Shown here one piece after another: positions 41,674-50,755 of a stretch of DNA of 64,000 bases. A program made the translations under genes and the position numbers. Under the pieces are notes generated by a model, which had not been told where the DNA came from, did not search any database, and saw only the letters and a program-made list of their open reading frames with translations. How positions within the stretch are numbered: position 1 is the stretch's first letter; every line of letters begins with the position of its first letter. Source of the stretch: Spirochaetia bacterium (GTDB lineage: Bacteria > Spirochaetota > Spirochaetia > Sphaerochaetales > Sphaerochaetaceae); contig JAKVOU010000001.1 of assembly GCA_022482625.1 (NCBI GenBank), positions 806,001-870,000 on the forward strand, given 5' to 3'.

Positions 41674-43297
41674 GAGGTTTTTGCAAAACTCACGGGTGCC
41701 TGAATAAATATTCACGGATGATGCATATCCATGCAGAAGCCATGCCTGACAGCTGCAGGGGATGGGAACCGGCCGCATCACGTAGCCTTCATGGCCTGCC
41801 GCAGGCCTGCGCGCACACACAGGACGGACGCCCTCCCGGGTGCCTGCACTCTGCCATCATTTCCGTTCCTTCCTGCTATGCGCTCTTCTTCCTTGCCGCC
41901 TGCTGCCGTGCTTCCAGCACCTTGCCCATCCGCTTGACGGTCAGCAGCAGCACCGCAAGCCGCAGGTCGAAACGTGCCCTCGGCCCCCGGCCGTACAGCG
42001 CCTTCGGCAGGAAGCACTCCTTCAGCTCGCTGTTGGTGCGCTCCACCGTGGTCCGTGCCCGGTACCTGGCGCGTCCCGCAGGGTCCATCTCCTCCTTGGC
42101 CCCGTTGCGGTCGGCCTTGAAGTCGATGAGCGGCACCCTGCCCATGGCAAGCACCCTGTCCCTGACCGCCCCGCTGCTGTAGCCGCCGTCCATGAGGGCA
42201 TACAGCCAGGTGCACCGCCCTGCGGCGATGCGCAGCAGGGGGATCGCCGGCTGCGTGTCATGCACGCACGCCCCCGTCACCGCACTGGCCACCGGGATGC
42301 CGCTGTCGTCCACTGCCAGGTGCACCTTGTAGCCCACGCGCCACTGCATGTGCCCCCTGCTGTTCCGCTTCCCCGTGACCGTGCACCGCTGTTCCAGCGT
42401 GGCCAGGTAGGCATGGGGGTCCCCGCTGTCGCGCAGCTGCACCAGGCGTGCCTCCTGCCCCTTCCTTTCCTGCACCGCCTTCTCCCCTGCGCTGCCGGCC
42501 TTCGGGCGGCCCCTCCGGCCCTTCTGCCGCTTCGTCCTCACCGCAGGCCTCTCCCGTGCATCCACGGGCGTGCTGTCAAGGCTCAGGTGGCACACCGTCC
42601 TGCCTGCATAGAACTGCCTGCACAGCCGGTCATGGATCCCCCGGAAGTCCATCTCCTCCAGCAGCCGTGCCGTCCGCCTGCTCACCGACGACGGGCTGGG
42701 TACCCGCCCCAGCTGTGTCACCGTCCTCAGGTTCGGGCTCGACTGCAGCAGGGCAACCGCCGCCGTGACGGTGTCCAGGCGGAAGAAGAGCAGCACCGCA
42801 CGCACCGCCAGTATGTCCGTCAGGCTGTAGCCCCTGCGCCCGGTACGCCCTCCCGCAGGCCGGGAAAGCCGCGTGGGGACCAGGGCAACCAGTGCCTGCC
42901 AGTAGCGCAGGAACTCCACCTCCTTCGGGGTGGGCTCAAGGAAGAAGCAGCCGCACAGGTCCTGCCGGTCGAAGAGGAGGGGTTGCAGTGAAAGGCGATT
43001 CGGTGTACTGTCCATGGTAAAGGCTCCTTTTGTTCTCTTTTACAATCAAAGTATATCAAAAGCGAGCCTTTTTTCATACCCTAAAAAGAATTGTTTTTCC
43101 CAAAAAAAAAGATGTCGGTGTACCTGTCCTTTGCCGTACGGGGCGGGGCTGTCCTCCCGGCACCATGGCATGCCGGTGCAGCCTTTCCCTCAGTTTCTCC
43201 CTCTCCTTTCCCTTCCGGGCACAGGCCGGGAATCCTGCTGAGGAAACTGCATATTTATGCACACTGACCCATCAGCTTCGAGTTTTGCAAAAACCTC
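41674..43297. mobile_element. IS5-like insertion sequence, 1624 bp
   Basis: Perfect 18-bp terminal inverted repeats are at 41674-41691 (GAGGTTTTTGCAAAACTC) and 43280-43297. Both ends are flanked by the direct repeat TACA (41670-41673 and 43298-43301), a 4-bp target duplication of the kind made by IS5- and IS1182-like elements. The element is much richer in GC than the flanking DNA, which points to recent arrival from a high-GC donor. The matching duplication and intact repeats suggest a recent, complete insertion. It disrupts no recognisable gene. Confidence 0.9.
41876..43015 (-). CDS. DDE transposase of the IS5-like element
   Basis: A 379-residue transposase. The N-terminal ~110 residues resemble the DUF772-type DNA-binding domain. 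The catalytic triad can be placed at Asp147 (LSLDSTPVD), Asp276 (ALMDGGYSSG) and Glu325 (TTVERTNSELK), with a basic insert (TKRQKGRRGRPKAG) between. It is full length with no frameshift, so the element may still be active. GGAG lies 9 nt upstream of the ATG. Long open frames on the opposite strand come from the high GC content. Confidence 0.92.
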   Translation of the reverse strand: MDSTPNRLSLQPLLFDRQDLCGCFFLEPTPKEVEFLRYWQALVALVPTRLSRPAGGRTGRRGYSLTDILAVRAVLLFFRLDTVTAAVALLQSSPNLRTVTQLGRVPSPSSVSRRTARLLEEMDFRGIHDRLCRQFYAGRTVCHLSLDSTPVDARERPAVRTKRQKGRRGRPKAGSAGEKAVQERKGQEARLVQLRDSGDPHAYLATLEQRCTVTGKRNSRGHMQWRVGYKVHLAVDDSGIPVASAVTGACVHDTQPAIPLLRIAAGRCTWLYALMDGGYSSGAVRDRVLAMGRVPLIDFKADRNGAKEEMDPAGRARYRARTTVERTNSELKECFLPKALYGRGPRARFDLRLAVLLLTVKRMGKVLEARQQAARKKSA

Positions 43298-43301
43298 TAC
43301 A

Positions 43302-43919
43302 AATCAATGTTTTATTTGAATGGATTTTTTTTAAATTGATGCCTCATGGTAATCCTACCTACACAAGGATCAATTAATGGTAAAAAATACCAATATGCGT
43401 CTATTATACCAACAGTTTCCATGTTTACATTCAGTACAAGAAAGTTGAAAATACCACAAAGGAAAACGGCTGGACCAATAAAAGGACCAGACTATATGGA
43501 ATCTACGGACAACTCTTTTCAATCCCCTACATCTGTCAGTCCAACAGCTCTAGGTTTGCTACAATAGCCCTTGTCCATATTCTCCTTTATGGCTCAAACA
43601 GAATAAAAAGAAAATGTGGGTATACTTTTCTTTTTTAGTTCTTGAAAGATCTATTTTCAAAGTAATATTATCTACATTGGAAACCACATGAAATTCTATG
43701 ACAGTACAAGGATTACATATGGACCAGTAGCCTGCAAGTAAGTCAGTTTTCCTACTCATATTAATACTATATGCAGAGTGCAGAAAAAATTAGTTACGTA
43801 TACAAGGAATTGTCCGAAATTTTGATAGAGAAGTATTGACAAAAATATAGCATTTGTGGCATTGTATGCCACGTCGAGCCGCGATGGGGTCCTAGATTGA
43901 CTACTGAAGGCTTTATAAT
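43302..43919. other. Intergenic region between IS and tRNA cluster, with possible tRNA promoter
   Basis: About 600 bp without a convincing gene. A TTGACA near 43837-43842 lies roughly 80 bp before the first tRNA. An 18-bp spacer would place a weak -10 (CATTGT) downstream. This is the best candidate promoter for the five tRNA genes. Confidence 0.4.
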
Positions 43920-43992
43920 GGTGGAAGTAGTTCAATGGTAGAGCGCCAGATTGTGGATCTGGTTGTTGAGGGTTCGAGCCCCTTCTTCCACC
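43920..43992 (+). tRNA. tRNA-His (GTG)
   Basis: The acceptor GTGGAAG pairs with CTTCCAC, with an extra G at -1 (43920) opposite discriminator C (43992) as required for tRNA-His. Anticodon GTG is at 43953-43955. CCA is not encoded. Confidence 0.96.
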
Positions 43993-44006
43993 CTTGCTTT
44001 TTACGA

Positions 44007-44080
<74 letters not shown>

Positions 44081-44097
44081 ATGTTTTTTTACAAATT

Positions 44098-44170
44098 GGG
44101 CTGCTAGCTCAGCTGGTAGAGCAACAGACTCTTAATCTGTGGGTCAAAGGTTCGATCCCTTTGCAGCTCA
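44098..44170 (+). tRNA. tRNA-Lys (CTT)
   Basis: The acceptor GGGCTGC pairs with GCAGCTC (one G-T), and the discriminator is A. Anticodon CTT is at 44131-44133, reading AAG. Confidence 0.95.
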
Positions 44171-44186
44171 TTCCCATCAGCGCACC

Positions 44187-44268
<82 letters not shown>

Positions 44269-44314
44269 TAAGGACATTGGAACTTAGAGGCGGAGTTGTG
44301 CAGCTGATAATATT

Positions 44315-44386
44315 GCGAAAGTAGCTCAGTGGTAGAGCTCCACCTTGCCAAGGTGGATGTCGCGGGTTCAAGTCCCGTCTTTCGCT
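44315..44386 (+). tRNA. tRNA-Gly (GCC)
   Basis: The acceptor GCGAAAG pairs with CTTTCGC. Anticodon GCC is at 44347-44349 in the loop TTGCCAA. It is the last tRNA before a terminator. Confidence 0.96.
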
Positions 44387-44391
44387 CTTAG

Positions 44392-44427
44392 ACAACTGAT
44401 TGCAGGTTAAGCGATCAGTTGTTTTTT
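44392..44427 (+). terminator. Terminator of the tRNA cluster
   Basis: ACAACTGAT (44392-44400) and ATCAGTTGT (44414-44422) form a 9-bp stem followed by a T-run. Confidence 0.88.
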
Positions 44428-44836
44428 ATCATTGGAAACTTCAAAATGAACATTGACAGTATCAATTCAAATCAATCGGACTGCAACGAGAAAACACTAT
44501 TCGGTACTGACTGGAATTACGATGAACTAAGCACTCAATGCAAAAGACGCATTTTCTCTTCTATATCAAAGAATTACCCTTGGTTATTATCTACATCAGA
44601 AAGAAATGCTGTATTGCACTGAAAAAAAATGAAAAATATGCAAGAAGAAAATGAGCGGAAAGAAATATAAATTTCCACAGTCCTTGTCACTTATTTGTTA
44701 TTTGTACAGGAAGTATAGCCACCAATAAAGATACGCTTTGTCTGGCTATTAGTTCTGGAAACTTGCAATAACAATTAGATATCCTAACAGTGCAAACTTC
44801 ACAGCCATTGCATACCCTAATCGTAGACAAATCAGC
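44428..44836. other. Intergenic region between tRNA cluster and IS200-like element
   Basis: About 400 bp of AT-rich sequence. A 59-residue frame from 44446 has no ribosome binding site or recognisable motif and is not called. No RNA gene is seen. Confidence 0.5.
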
Positions 44837-45445
44837 ACCACCCCTAGAAGGGGTGGTTTGATCTGAGGCTATAAGCCTCTTCCTCCGACTCGCGCCTCAA
44901 GACGCCGGGCATTCACTCCGCTCATCGCCCCCGGTGCCCCTACCGCGCGCTGCCGCTCCAAGCGGCTTACTTATTCTTACCCAACGGATCCTCGTACTCC
45001 TTCACGCTCAGCCGGTCCTGGGCTATGTCCTTCAGCTCCTGCTCGCGGATGTACTTCCTTACCTTCGCCCCGTTCAGCCCCACCGTGCCCACCTGGTAGC
45101 CTGTCACCCAGAAGTGCCGGTTCCCGAACTTGTACTTCAGGTTCGCATGCCGGTCGAACATCAGGTGCCCCTCAAGGATCTCCACGCCCTTGTGGTCACA
45201 CAGCTGCCTGAGTATCTCCCCCAGGCTCCTCCGATATTGATTGTAGATTACCTTTCGCCTATACTTGGGTGCAAATACTATATGGTACCTGCACAGCCAC
45301 TTGGTATGCGCAAGGCTGTCGCTTCTTTCTGCCATCATTTCCTCCGTATGGTCTTTGCTTTCGAGTGAACGACGAAATCTCAGACCGTGCGGAGTTTTCT
45401 TTTCAAGCGTGCAACGCCCTTGCCTTCCACCCGCATAGCGGGTGG
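44837..45445. mobile_element. IS200/IS605-like element with damaged transposase
   Basis: A Y1-transposase relic flanked by end hairpins typical of this group. ACCACCCCT-AGA-AGGGGTGGT is at 44837-44857, with a second small hairpin at 44865-44879. CCACCCGC-ATA-GCGGGTGG is at 45427-45445. The element has no terminal inverted repeats, as expected. Outer ends are approximate and may extend about 30 bp each way. It is GC-richer than its flanks. Confidence 0.75.
44967..45335 (-). pseudogene. tnpA: IS200-type TnpA with internal deletion of the HUH motif
   Basis: A 122-residue reading frame that matches IS200 TnpA at both ends: SLAHTKWLCRYHIVFAPKYRRKVIY at the start, FDRHANLKYKFGNRHFWVTGYQVGTVG in the second half, and VRKYIREQE with the catalytic tyrosine. 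Functional proteins are about 150 residues. Here GVEILEGHLM runs straight into FDRHANL, so about 30 residues are missing in frame. The missing part normally contains the His-hydrophobic-His metal site (PDHVHM) and the KGKSS helix. The remaining protein cannot bind metal and should be inactive. GGAGG lies 7 nt before the ATG used. Confidence 0.88.
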
Positions 45446-45497
45446 TTTTCTGTAGCGCCCGTTACACGGCCACTACAGGCTAAAGCCAAGAAAAAAG

Positions 45498-45525
45498 GGA
45501 TCCGGACTTTTTGCCGGATCCTTTT
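45498..45525. terminator. Bidirectional terminator hairpin
   Basis: GGATCCGG (45498-45505) pairs with CCGGATCC (45514-45521), flanked by six A on the left and four T on the right. It could end transcription from the small lipoprotein gene (minus) or from the element (plus). Confidence 0.75.
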
Positions 45526-45666
45526 GATAGTCCAAATTAAACTAACTCACGTTCTTGCGCATTGCTTCCGCTCACGGATAAGTCAGTGCCATCGAATGTT
45601 ACGGTTATTGTCTCATTGCTACCGTTGACTATATGGTCATTTGCAGGCAATGCTTTCTTTCAAGTC

Positions 45667-45912
45667 TTACCGTACGACAATAGCAGTCACCTTTGAATCA
45701 ATGGAGCCATCTCCGACAATCGTCGGTGTCGTTTTCCCGTTCACCCAGTAACAGGTTTGTTCAATTGTTCCATTGTCCTGATATCCAGCCACACATACCG
45801 ACTTCGTTGCCTTTTCGGGTTCCGTTGAACACCCAATACCCAGCAATACACATGCGAGCACGGCAACCAGCATCGTTCCTCTCATCCACGTCTTTTTCCT
45901 ACTGTCTTTCAT
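45667..45912 (-). CDS. Short lipoprotein, one repeat of a YWxNG family
   Basis: An 81-residue predicted lipoprotein with lipobox LLGIGC. The mature part holds one unit of the pattern VAGYQDNGTIEQTCYWVNGKTTPTIVGDGS that recurs several times in the larger gene at 46084-47024. Its stop falls in the middle of what would be the next repeat (SKVTAIVVR), so it is probably a truncated paralogue of its neighbour rather than a complete protein. Function is unknown. Confidence 0.6.
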   Translation of the reverse strand: MKDSRKKTWMRGTMLVAVLACVLLGIGCSTEPEKATKSVCVAGYQDNGTIEQTCYWVNGKTTPTIVGDGSIDSKVTAIVVR

Positions 45913-46083
45913 TGCTATTTCCCTTTTTGAATGTTTCTTAAAAAATCAGATTGATTTTATTTGGTTCAGACAATATGAAGTTGACCCCCTTTGCTTGCAA
46001 GTTGACCAACTGTCATAAAATCAATAAAAATACTTTCTTTCTTGTTGTTATTGCGACGCAAATCGTACTGTATAAGCCACGTA

Positions 46084-47024
46084 TCAAATGGCAACAATTC
46101 CAGAAGTTTGAGAAATATAAGAAGAATTACTGTCAACAATCGTCGGTGTCTTGCTACCGTTCTTCCAATAACAGGCCTCAAAACCAGTAGTACTGATCTG
46201 CTGTACGCCGGCTATATACACATCCCCATCAGCTGTTATTGCAATTGCATCCGCCTCAGAATCACAAGAGGTATCACACAAATCTATTTTGGTTCTTTTT
46301 TTCCATACACAGGCTTGAGTTTCATCTTCACCTAAATCGATATTTCCAATTATGTATATATCCCCTGAATCAGCAATCGCAATATCCTTTGCTGAAGAAT
46401 CAACAGAAGACAGATATTGGGCTATGCCATTATTTTCCCAATAGCAGGCCTCATAAAACCTACTGTTCTCATCATTGTATACACACTGGCAACCTCCCAC
46501 ATATATGAGGAATTCTTTATGGCAATATTGCTTGCATAAGACGCATAGGAATAATCCTTCTGGAGGATATCCGGTGTACCATCATACCAATAGCAAGCTT
46601 TGTCATTACGTCCTTCTTTCTTATATCCCACAGCATGGACATGCCCACCATTCAGCAAGATTGCATTTGCCCCGGAGTCATCAGTGCTAGTGTCCAAACT
46701 TTTTTCCTTACCATTCTTCCATATACAGGCATGAGAAATAGAATTATCAGCAGCGTCAGCGATATCACCGGCTATATAGATATCAGTACCATCAATTGCA
46801 ATATCAGTAGTTGTTGAATCATCAGCATCCAGACTTGCAAACGTACCCTCCTTCCAATAGAAGGTCTGAGAAGTCATATAATCTGCAGAAGCTTGTGTTA
46901 TGCCAAGACATACAGGATCACTTTTCACTTCCTGATCCGATGAGCAACCGGTCAATAGCCATATGCATGTAGACATACAAAAAAATACAAGTATAAAGAA
47001 CTGTTTGCTTTTTCCCTTTTCCAT
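46084..47024 (-). pseudogene. Repeat lipoprotein gene with a frameshift
   Basis: A lipoprotein (MEKGKSKQFFILVFFCMSTC, lipobox LLTGC) with about five repeats of ~45-50 residues. Each repeat contains a strand such as DIYIAG or DVYIAG and then ACYWKNG or ACIWKNG, in a beta-propeller-like rhythm. The frame breaks at about 46485-46505. Upstream reads IKNSSYM; the continuation GGCQCVYNDENSRFYEACYWENNG is in another frame. One missing base (or two extra) in TATATGTGGGAGG explains it. The last repeat is also cut short at the stop (SSYISQTSGIVAI). The small gene at 45667 is a paralogue. Both may be decaying copies of a tandem surface lipoprotein family. Confidence 0.75.
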
Positions 47025-47440
47025 TGCCCCCCTAAAACATTGATATAAAAGATCAGGTCCTTGCAAATATCCTCAAATCTTGTTTTTCCAATGCCACAAG
47101 GTTTGCAACAGTTTCAAGTAAATGAAAATAAGGATACTACGCAAGCATAAGTCAGTACGGTACAGATTTTAATTTACCGTTACAAGTTCTGTAGAGGGAA
47201 ATACAAGCAAATAGTAAGTTCCCTTTGTCAGAAATCGAATAATGTCGTAAAATAATTTAAGTCCGTAGAATTTTTTCGTAATTATCATGTACAAGGATCA
47301 CATGATGCTGGCTTAGGTAATGGTAAAAGACATACCTACGACAACAAATATCTTCTGTCTTACGTCAGAAACCTTAGAAACTAACAAAACAAGCAATATA
47401 AATACTTGCCTAACAAGTCGATACTTGTAAAATTATTCTA
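47025..47440. other. Intergenic region before the cobalamin riboswitch
   Basis: About 400 bp, AT-rich, between the divergent lipoprotein gene and the cobalamin locus. It should contain both promoters. No gene is seen. Confidence 0.5.
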
Positions 47441-47464
47441 CTTTCACTTGACCAAGTTCTTTCC

Positions 47465-47640
47465 CCATTCTAACATTGTAACAATGGATTTTGAAAAAAC
47501 GGAACGGAGTGAAAATCCCCGACGGTCCCGCCACTGTAAGCGATGACGAAAGCAGAAACACCATTGTCCGATTAGGATGAGAAGGTCTGTAAGTAGGCAT
47601 AAGTCGTAAGTCAGGAGACGCTTTCAATTCCATCAATACT
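47465..47640 (+). ncRNA. Adenosylcobalamin riboswitch
   Basis: Hallmark cobalamin aptamer segments are in order: ACGGAACGGAGTGAAAATCC, then CCCGCCACTGTAAGCGATGA (the B12-box region GCCACTG), an internal ACACCATTGTCC that can pair with ACAATGGA near 47478, and the terminal AAGTCAGGAGACG. It lies about 65 bp upstream of the BtuB-like receptor gene. It should shut off the receptor and the exb/tonB genes when cobalamin is plentiful. Ends are approximate. Confidence 0.93.
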
Positions 47641-47704
47641 CCAGAGGTATAAAGCAATCTCATGACTGTCTCTGAAGTATCAGCTTATCCATCGGAGGCC
47701 GCAT

Positions 47705-49663
47705 ATGCAGAAGCGTGGAATCTTCTCGTTGGCTCTGTTGGTCTTGGTTGCCATACCATCTGTGGCAGCCGCACAGGACTACACAGATATCGGAACTGCC
47801 TATGAGCTTGTCGTCAGCGACAAGGCACTTTCGCAGGCAGAAAAAAACAGTGCTTCAACGGTAACCGTCATTACCAGGAAGCAAATTGAAAGCTACAATG
47901 CAGAGAACAACTGCAGAATTGGTCAACAAGGCAATAGGAACGACATTCAATTCCTATGGAGCCTTGGGATCCTTGCAGAACGTACAGATCAGGGGCATCG
48001 GATCATCAAAGGTTTCTGTATACCTTGACGGAGCCCCCTCTATCTACTGCCTACCAGAGAACAGTAGATCTTTCTTCCATTCCGGTGAGCATCATCGATC
48101 ACATTGAAATCATCAAAAGCGGTACCGGTAACCTAGGAAAGGACCAATGCCATCGGTGGCATGGTCAATATCATCACGAAGAAAGGTACAAAGACAGAAA
48201 AGCCACTTACAGTTTCACTTGAAAACGGATCATATCTTCCTCTTTCCTATGATGGAGGCAAGCATGCATGGAGAGCTTTGGTAGACAGCCAGAAGCTTGA
48301 CCTTTCCTATGTCAACTCCATCAATGGACTGAACATTGCGGCAAATGCAGGCGGTATCATTGCCCAGAATGACTATACCTATGAAAACAGCGGCACGACC
48401 TATCTCCGGGACAACGCAGGCATGTACAACCTCCATGGAGGCCTCAACCTCAGCGGAACTGTCGCAGAAGGACTTGAAATATCTTCCAATAACATGGCAT
48501 CCTACCAGAATTTGGGAGTACCAGGTCCTCTCACATCTTTAACACCAGACAATTATCAACATACATTGTTGCTGTCAACGGCCAATACAATAAGGAAAGA
48601 TTTTAACCAAGGGCCATTGACAAAGCTTACTGGCAATTTTGATTTCACCTACAATAGTCTTTTTTATCACAATACAAAATCATGGGACGGAACCACCTAC
48701 ATAACCAAGGACAGTACACATAACTACAGCAAAGGAACACTCCAATCAGAACAGACTTGGAACTTAGGTGAAGATTATGCACTTACTTCAGGAATCTCTG
48801 CTTCCATTGACTATATAGACAGTACTGAGGTCGGTACCCACACCAGGATAGCTCCTTCTCTCTATGCAGATGGCAGCATCTATCTGATGGATGGTACCGT
48901 ATCCGTCCATCCGTGTCTCAATGTCACCTATCTCAGTGACCTTAGTGAAGTGGCACCGAATGCTTCCCTTGGCATCATCTATAATCTGTCGGATGAAACA
49001 GCATTGAAAGCCACGGTTGATTATGCAGAGAATCCTCCTACGTTCAGCGATCTGTACTGGCCAGACAGCGATGGTATGAAAGGCAACACAGACTTAATCC
49101 CTGAAAAAGGAATAAGCGGAGAAGCCGGACTCTCATGGAAAAATGGGACAATTTCCTATGAAGGAACAGGATTTGCCAGGAATATGTACGATGCAATCAA
49201 CTGGAGTTATAATTCCTCATCTTCTTATTACTCACCTGACAACATTGACCACAGCATGTACTTCGGTACCGAGCAATCTGTTAAAATTGCTATCATAGAT
49301 AGATTGGAACTTAATCTCAGCTATCAGTATAACAAGAGCTTTGACCTGTCTGATGGGCAGACATTATCGGATGATGTTGAAGTATCTGGCATCAGGAAAC
49401 ATACCGCAAAGGCTTCCTTGCAGTATACAAAAGACAAGTATACTGCATCCATTGACGGTGAATATTTAGGGAAAACCACAGGATACTATGGATCAACCAT
49501 TGATTCAGTTTTCCTGATGAACCTCAGCATCAACGTACAGCTTACCGATGATCTCAAGACCTATGTAGCTGTGGACAACCTCTTGAACGCTTCATATCAG
49601 CTGTCAAGTGGCTATCCGATGCCAGGAACAAAGATCCGTGTCGGCGGTAATTGGAAATATTAG
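47705..49663 (+). pseudogene. btuB: BtuB-like TonB-dependent receptor with three +1 frameshifts
   Basis: If frame-corrected, a ~650-residue outer-membrane receptor for cobalamin. It has a signal peptide, the TonB box region, a plug (VTVITRKQIESYN..TAELVNKAIG, VQIRGIGSSKVSVYLDG, NAIGGMVNIITKKG) and a C-terminal beta-barrel ending KIRVGGNWKY. Three single-base insertions break the plug: near 47903 (extra A in GAGAACAACT), near 48032 (extra C in a C-run, GAGCCCCCTCT) and near 48138 (extra G in AAAGGACC). Each restores sense in the next frame, and after the third the original frame is regained for the remaining ~500 codons. As written the product would stop after 107 residues. The riboswitch in front and exb/tonB behind make cobalamin uptake the clear job. 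Confidence 0.85.
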
Positions 49664-49665
49664 AG

Positions 49666-50085
49666 ATGAAGCACACAACACTGTTTGCATTACTTCAGAA
49701 AGGAGGAGCGGTCATGTGGCCGCTCTATGCCTTTTTTATTCTGACTGTCATCATTGTAGTAGAAAGAGCAATCTCCTTTACTTTGCTTGCAAGACGAAAG
49801 GAACAATTGCCAAGAAAAAAACTGGAAGCCCCTCTTTCCGTCCTTGATATGATCGCAATGGTAAGTCCTGTCCTTGGATTCCTCGGCACCGTCACAGGAA
49901 TGATCAACGCATTCCGGGCAGTATCGGAAGCTTCAAGCGTCAACCTGCAGATAGTTGCCTCAGGTTTGTACGAAGCTCTTTTTACTACTGCTTTCGGCCT
50001 GATCATCTCGATTATTGCAACAGTTTCAGGATTCTTTCTGGATATGGCTGTGGACAAACTATGCGAAGACGAAGACACGACTTAG
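49666..50085 (+). CDS. exbB: Short ExbB/TolQ-type proton channel protein
   Basis: A 139-residue MotA/TolQ/ExbB family protein. It contains three hydrophobic stretches: GGAVMWPLYAFFILTVIIVVE, then MIAMVSPVLGFLGTVTGMINAF (the conserved helix with GFLGTVTGM), and LYEALFTTAFGLIISIIATVSGFFLDMAV. The usual large cytoplasmic loop is almost absent, so it is far shorter than E. coli ExbB (244 residues). With ExbD it would make the proton channel that energises TonB. The ATG at 49666 is 2 bp after the receptor stop; its end overlaps exbD by 25 nt. Confidence 0.9.
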   Translation: MKHTTLFALLQKGGAVMWPLYAFFILTVIIVVERAISFTLLARRKEQLPRKKLEAPLSVLDMIAMVSPVLGFLGTVTGMINAFRAVSEASSVNLQIVASGLYEALFTTAFGLIISIIATVSGFFLDMAVDKLCEDEDTT

Positions 50086-50402
50086 TCCAGCCAACCGATA
50101 TCGCATTCCTGCTTATCATCTTCTTCCTTCTGCTTGCAGGTTCAAATATAAGTAGAAGCATCGACTTGAAGACAGGTATGTCTACGACAGCCCAGACCAG
50201 ACAAGTTGAGCTTACCTTGCATGCAGACGGTACCTTGTCTACCGGTGAAGGTCAGATTACGGAGGCTCAACTAGAATCAGAACTAACTCCTCAGGACACC
50301 CTCCATATTTTCATTGAGCCAGAGACTACTTGGCAAAAAGTCGTTGACATACTTTCTATTGCAGAAAAAACAAAAGGAGTTTCATTGGAGGAACTTCCAT
50401 GA
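50061..50402 (+). CDS. exbD: ExbD/TolR family protein (first copy)
   Basis: A 113-residue protein with one N-terminal helix, PTDIAFLLIIFFLLLAGS, carrying the conserved proton-binding Asp (about residue 13). A periplasmic domain of ~75 residues follows. It overlaps exbB and the second exbD (4 nt), so the genes are translationally coupled. Confidence 0.9.
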   Translation: MRRRRHDLVQPTDIAFLLIIFFLLLAGSNISRSIDLKTGMSTTAQTRQVELTLHADGTLSTGEGQITEAQLESELTPQDTLHIFIEPETTWQKVVDILSIAEKTKGVSLEELP

Positions 50403-50755
50403 GAAGGAAACGACATACCCCGCAAGCAGCCATGACAGACATAGCCTTCATTTTATTGCTATTCTTCTTAATCATTTCCATCACTACTACATTGCTTCCT
50501 ATTTCTTTAAAAGAAGCAACGGCAACAGAAACCACAGCTACAGAACAAAAAGGGCCTGTCATCGTCATCGGGAAAGGCGGAGACATTTATCAGGACAATA
50601 TACAGATTACAAGAGGCCAGCTTCCTAGCACTGCTGAAGAAGTATCTGTTGTCGCAGACCGAGATACTCCTTTCTCAGCTATTGCACCAGTCATCAAGAA
50701 ACTCCAACAAAATGGTACGAAACACTTGCATTGCATAGTTGAGGAGGAAAAATGA
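50399..50755 (+). CDS. exbD: ExbD/TolR family protein (second copy)
   Basis: A 118-residue protein with the helix MTDIAFILLLFFLIISITTTLLP including the conserved Asp. The periplasmic part includes VVADRDTPFSAIAPVIKKLQ, the classic ExbD surface. It overlaps the preceding exbD by 4 nt and tonB by 4 nt. Two different ExbD proteins beside one ExbB suggest a heteromeric stator. Confidence 0.9.
   Translation: MRRKRHTPQAAMTDIAFILLLFFLIISITTTLLPISLKEATATETTATEQKGPVIVIGKGGDIYQDNIQITRGQLPSTAEEVSVVADRDTPFSAIAPVIKKLQQNGTKHLHCIVEEEK

Noticed and set aside
41840-42991. A 383-codon plus-strand frame
   Set aside because: It is antisense to the transposase and its proline/arginine/histidine-rich sequence is typical of a shadow frame in GC-rich DNA.
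43346-43759. Short frames right of the IS, tested as remains of a gene split by the element
   Set aside because: Joining them with sequence left of the IS across the TACA site gives no continuous frame or recognisable product.
44419-44622. A 67-codon plus-strand frame after the tRNA cluster
   Set aside because: It starts inside the terminator, has no ribosome binding site and shows no family motif.
44837-44879. Terminator for the tRNA cluster
   Set aside because: It lacks a T-run and lies 400 bp away; the hairpins fit the end structures of an IS200-like element better.
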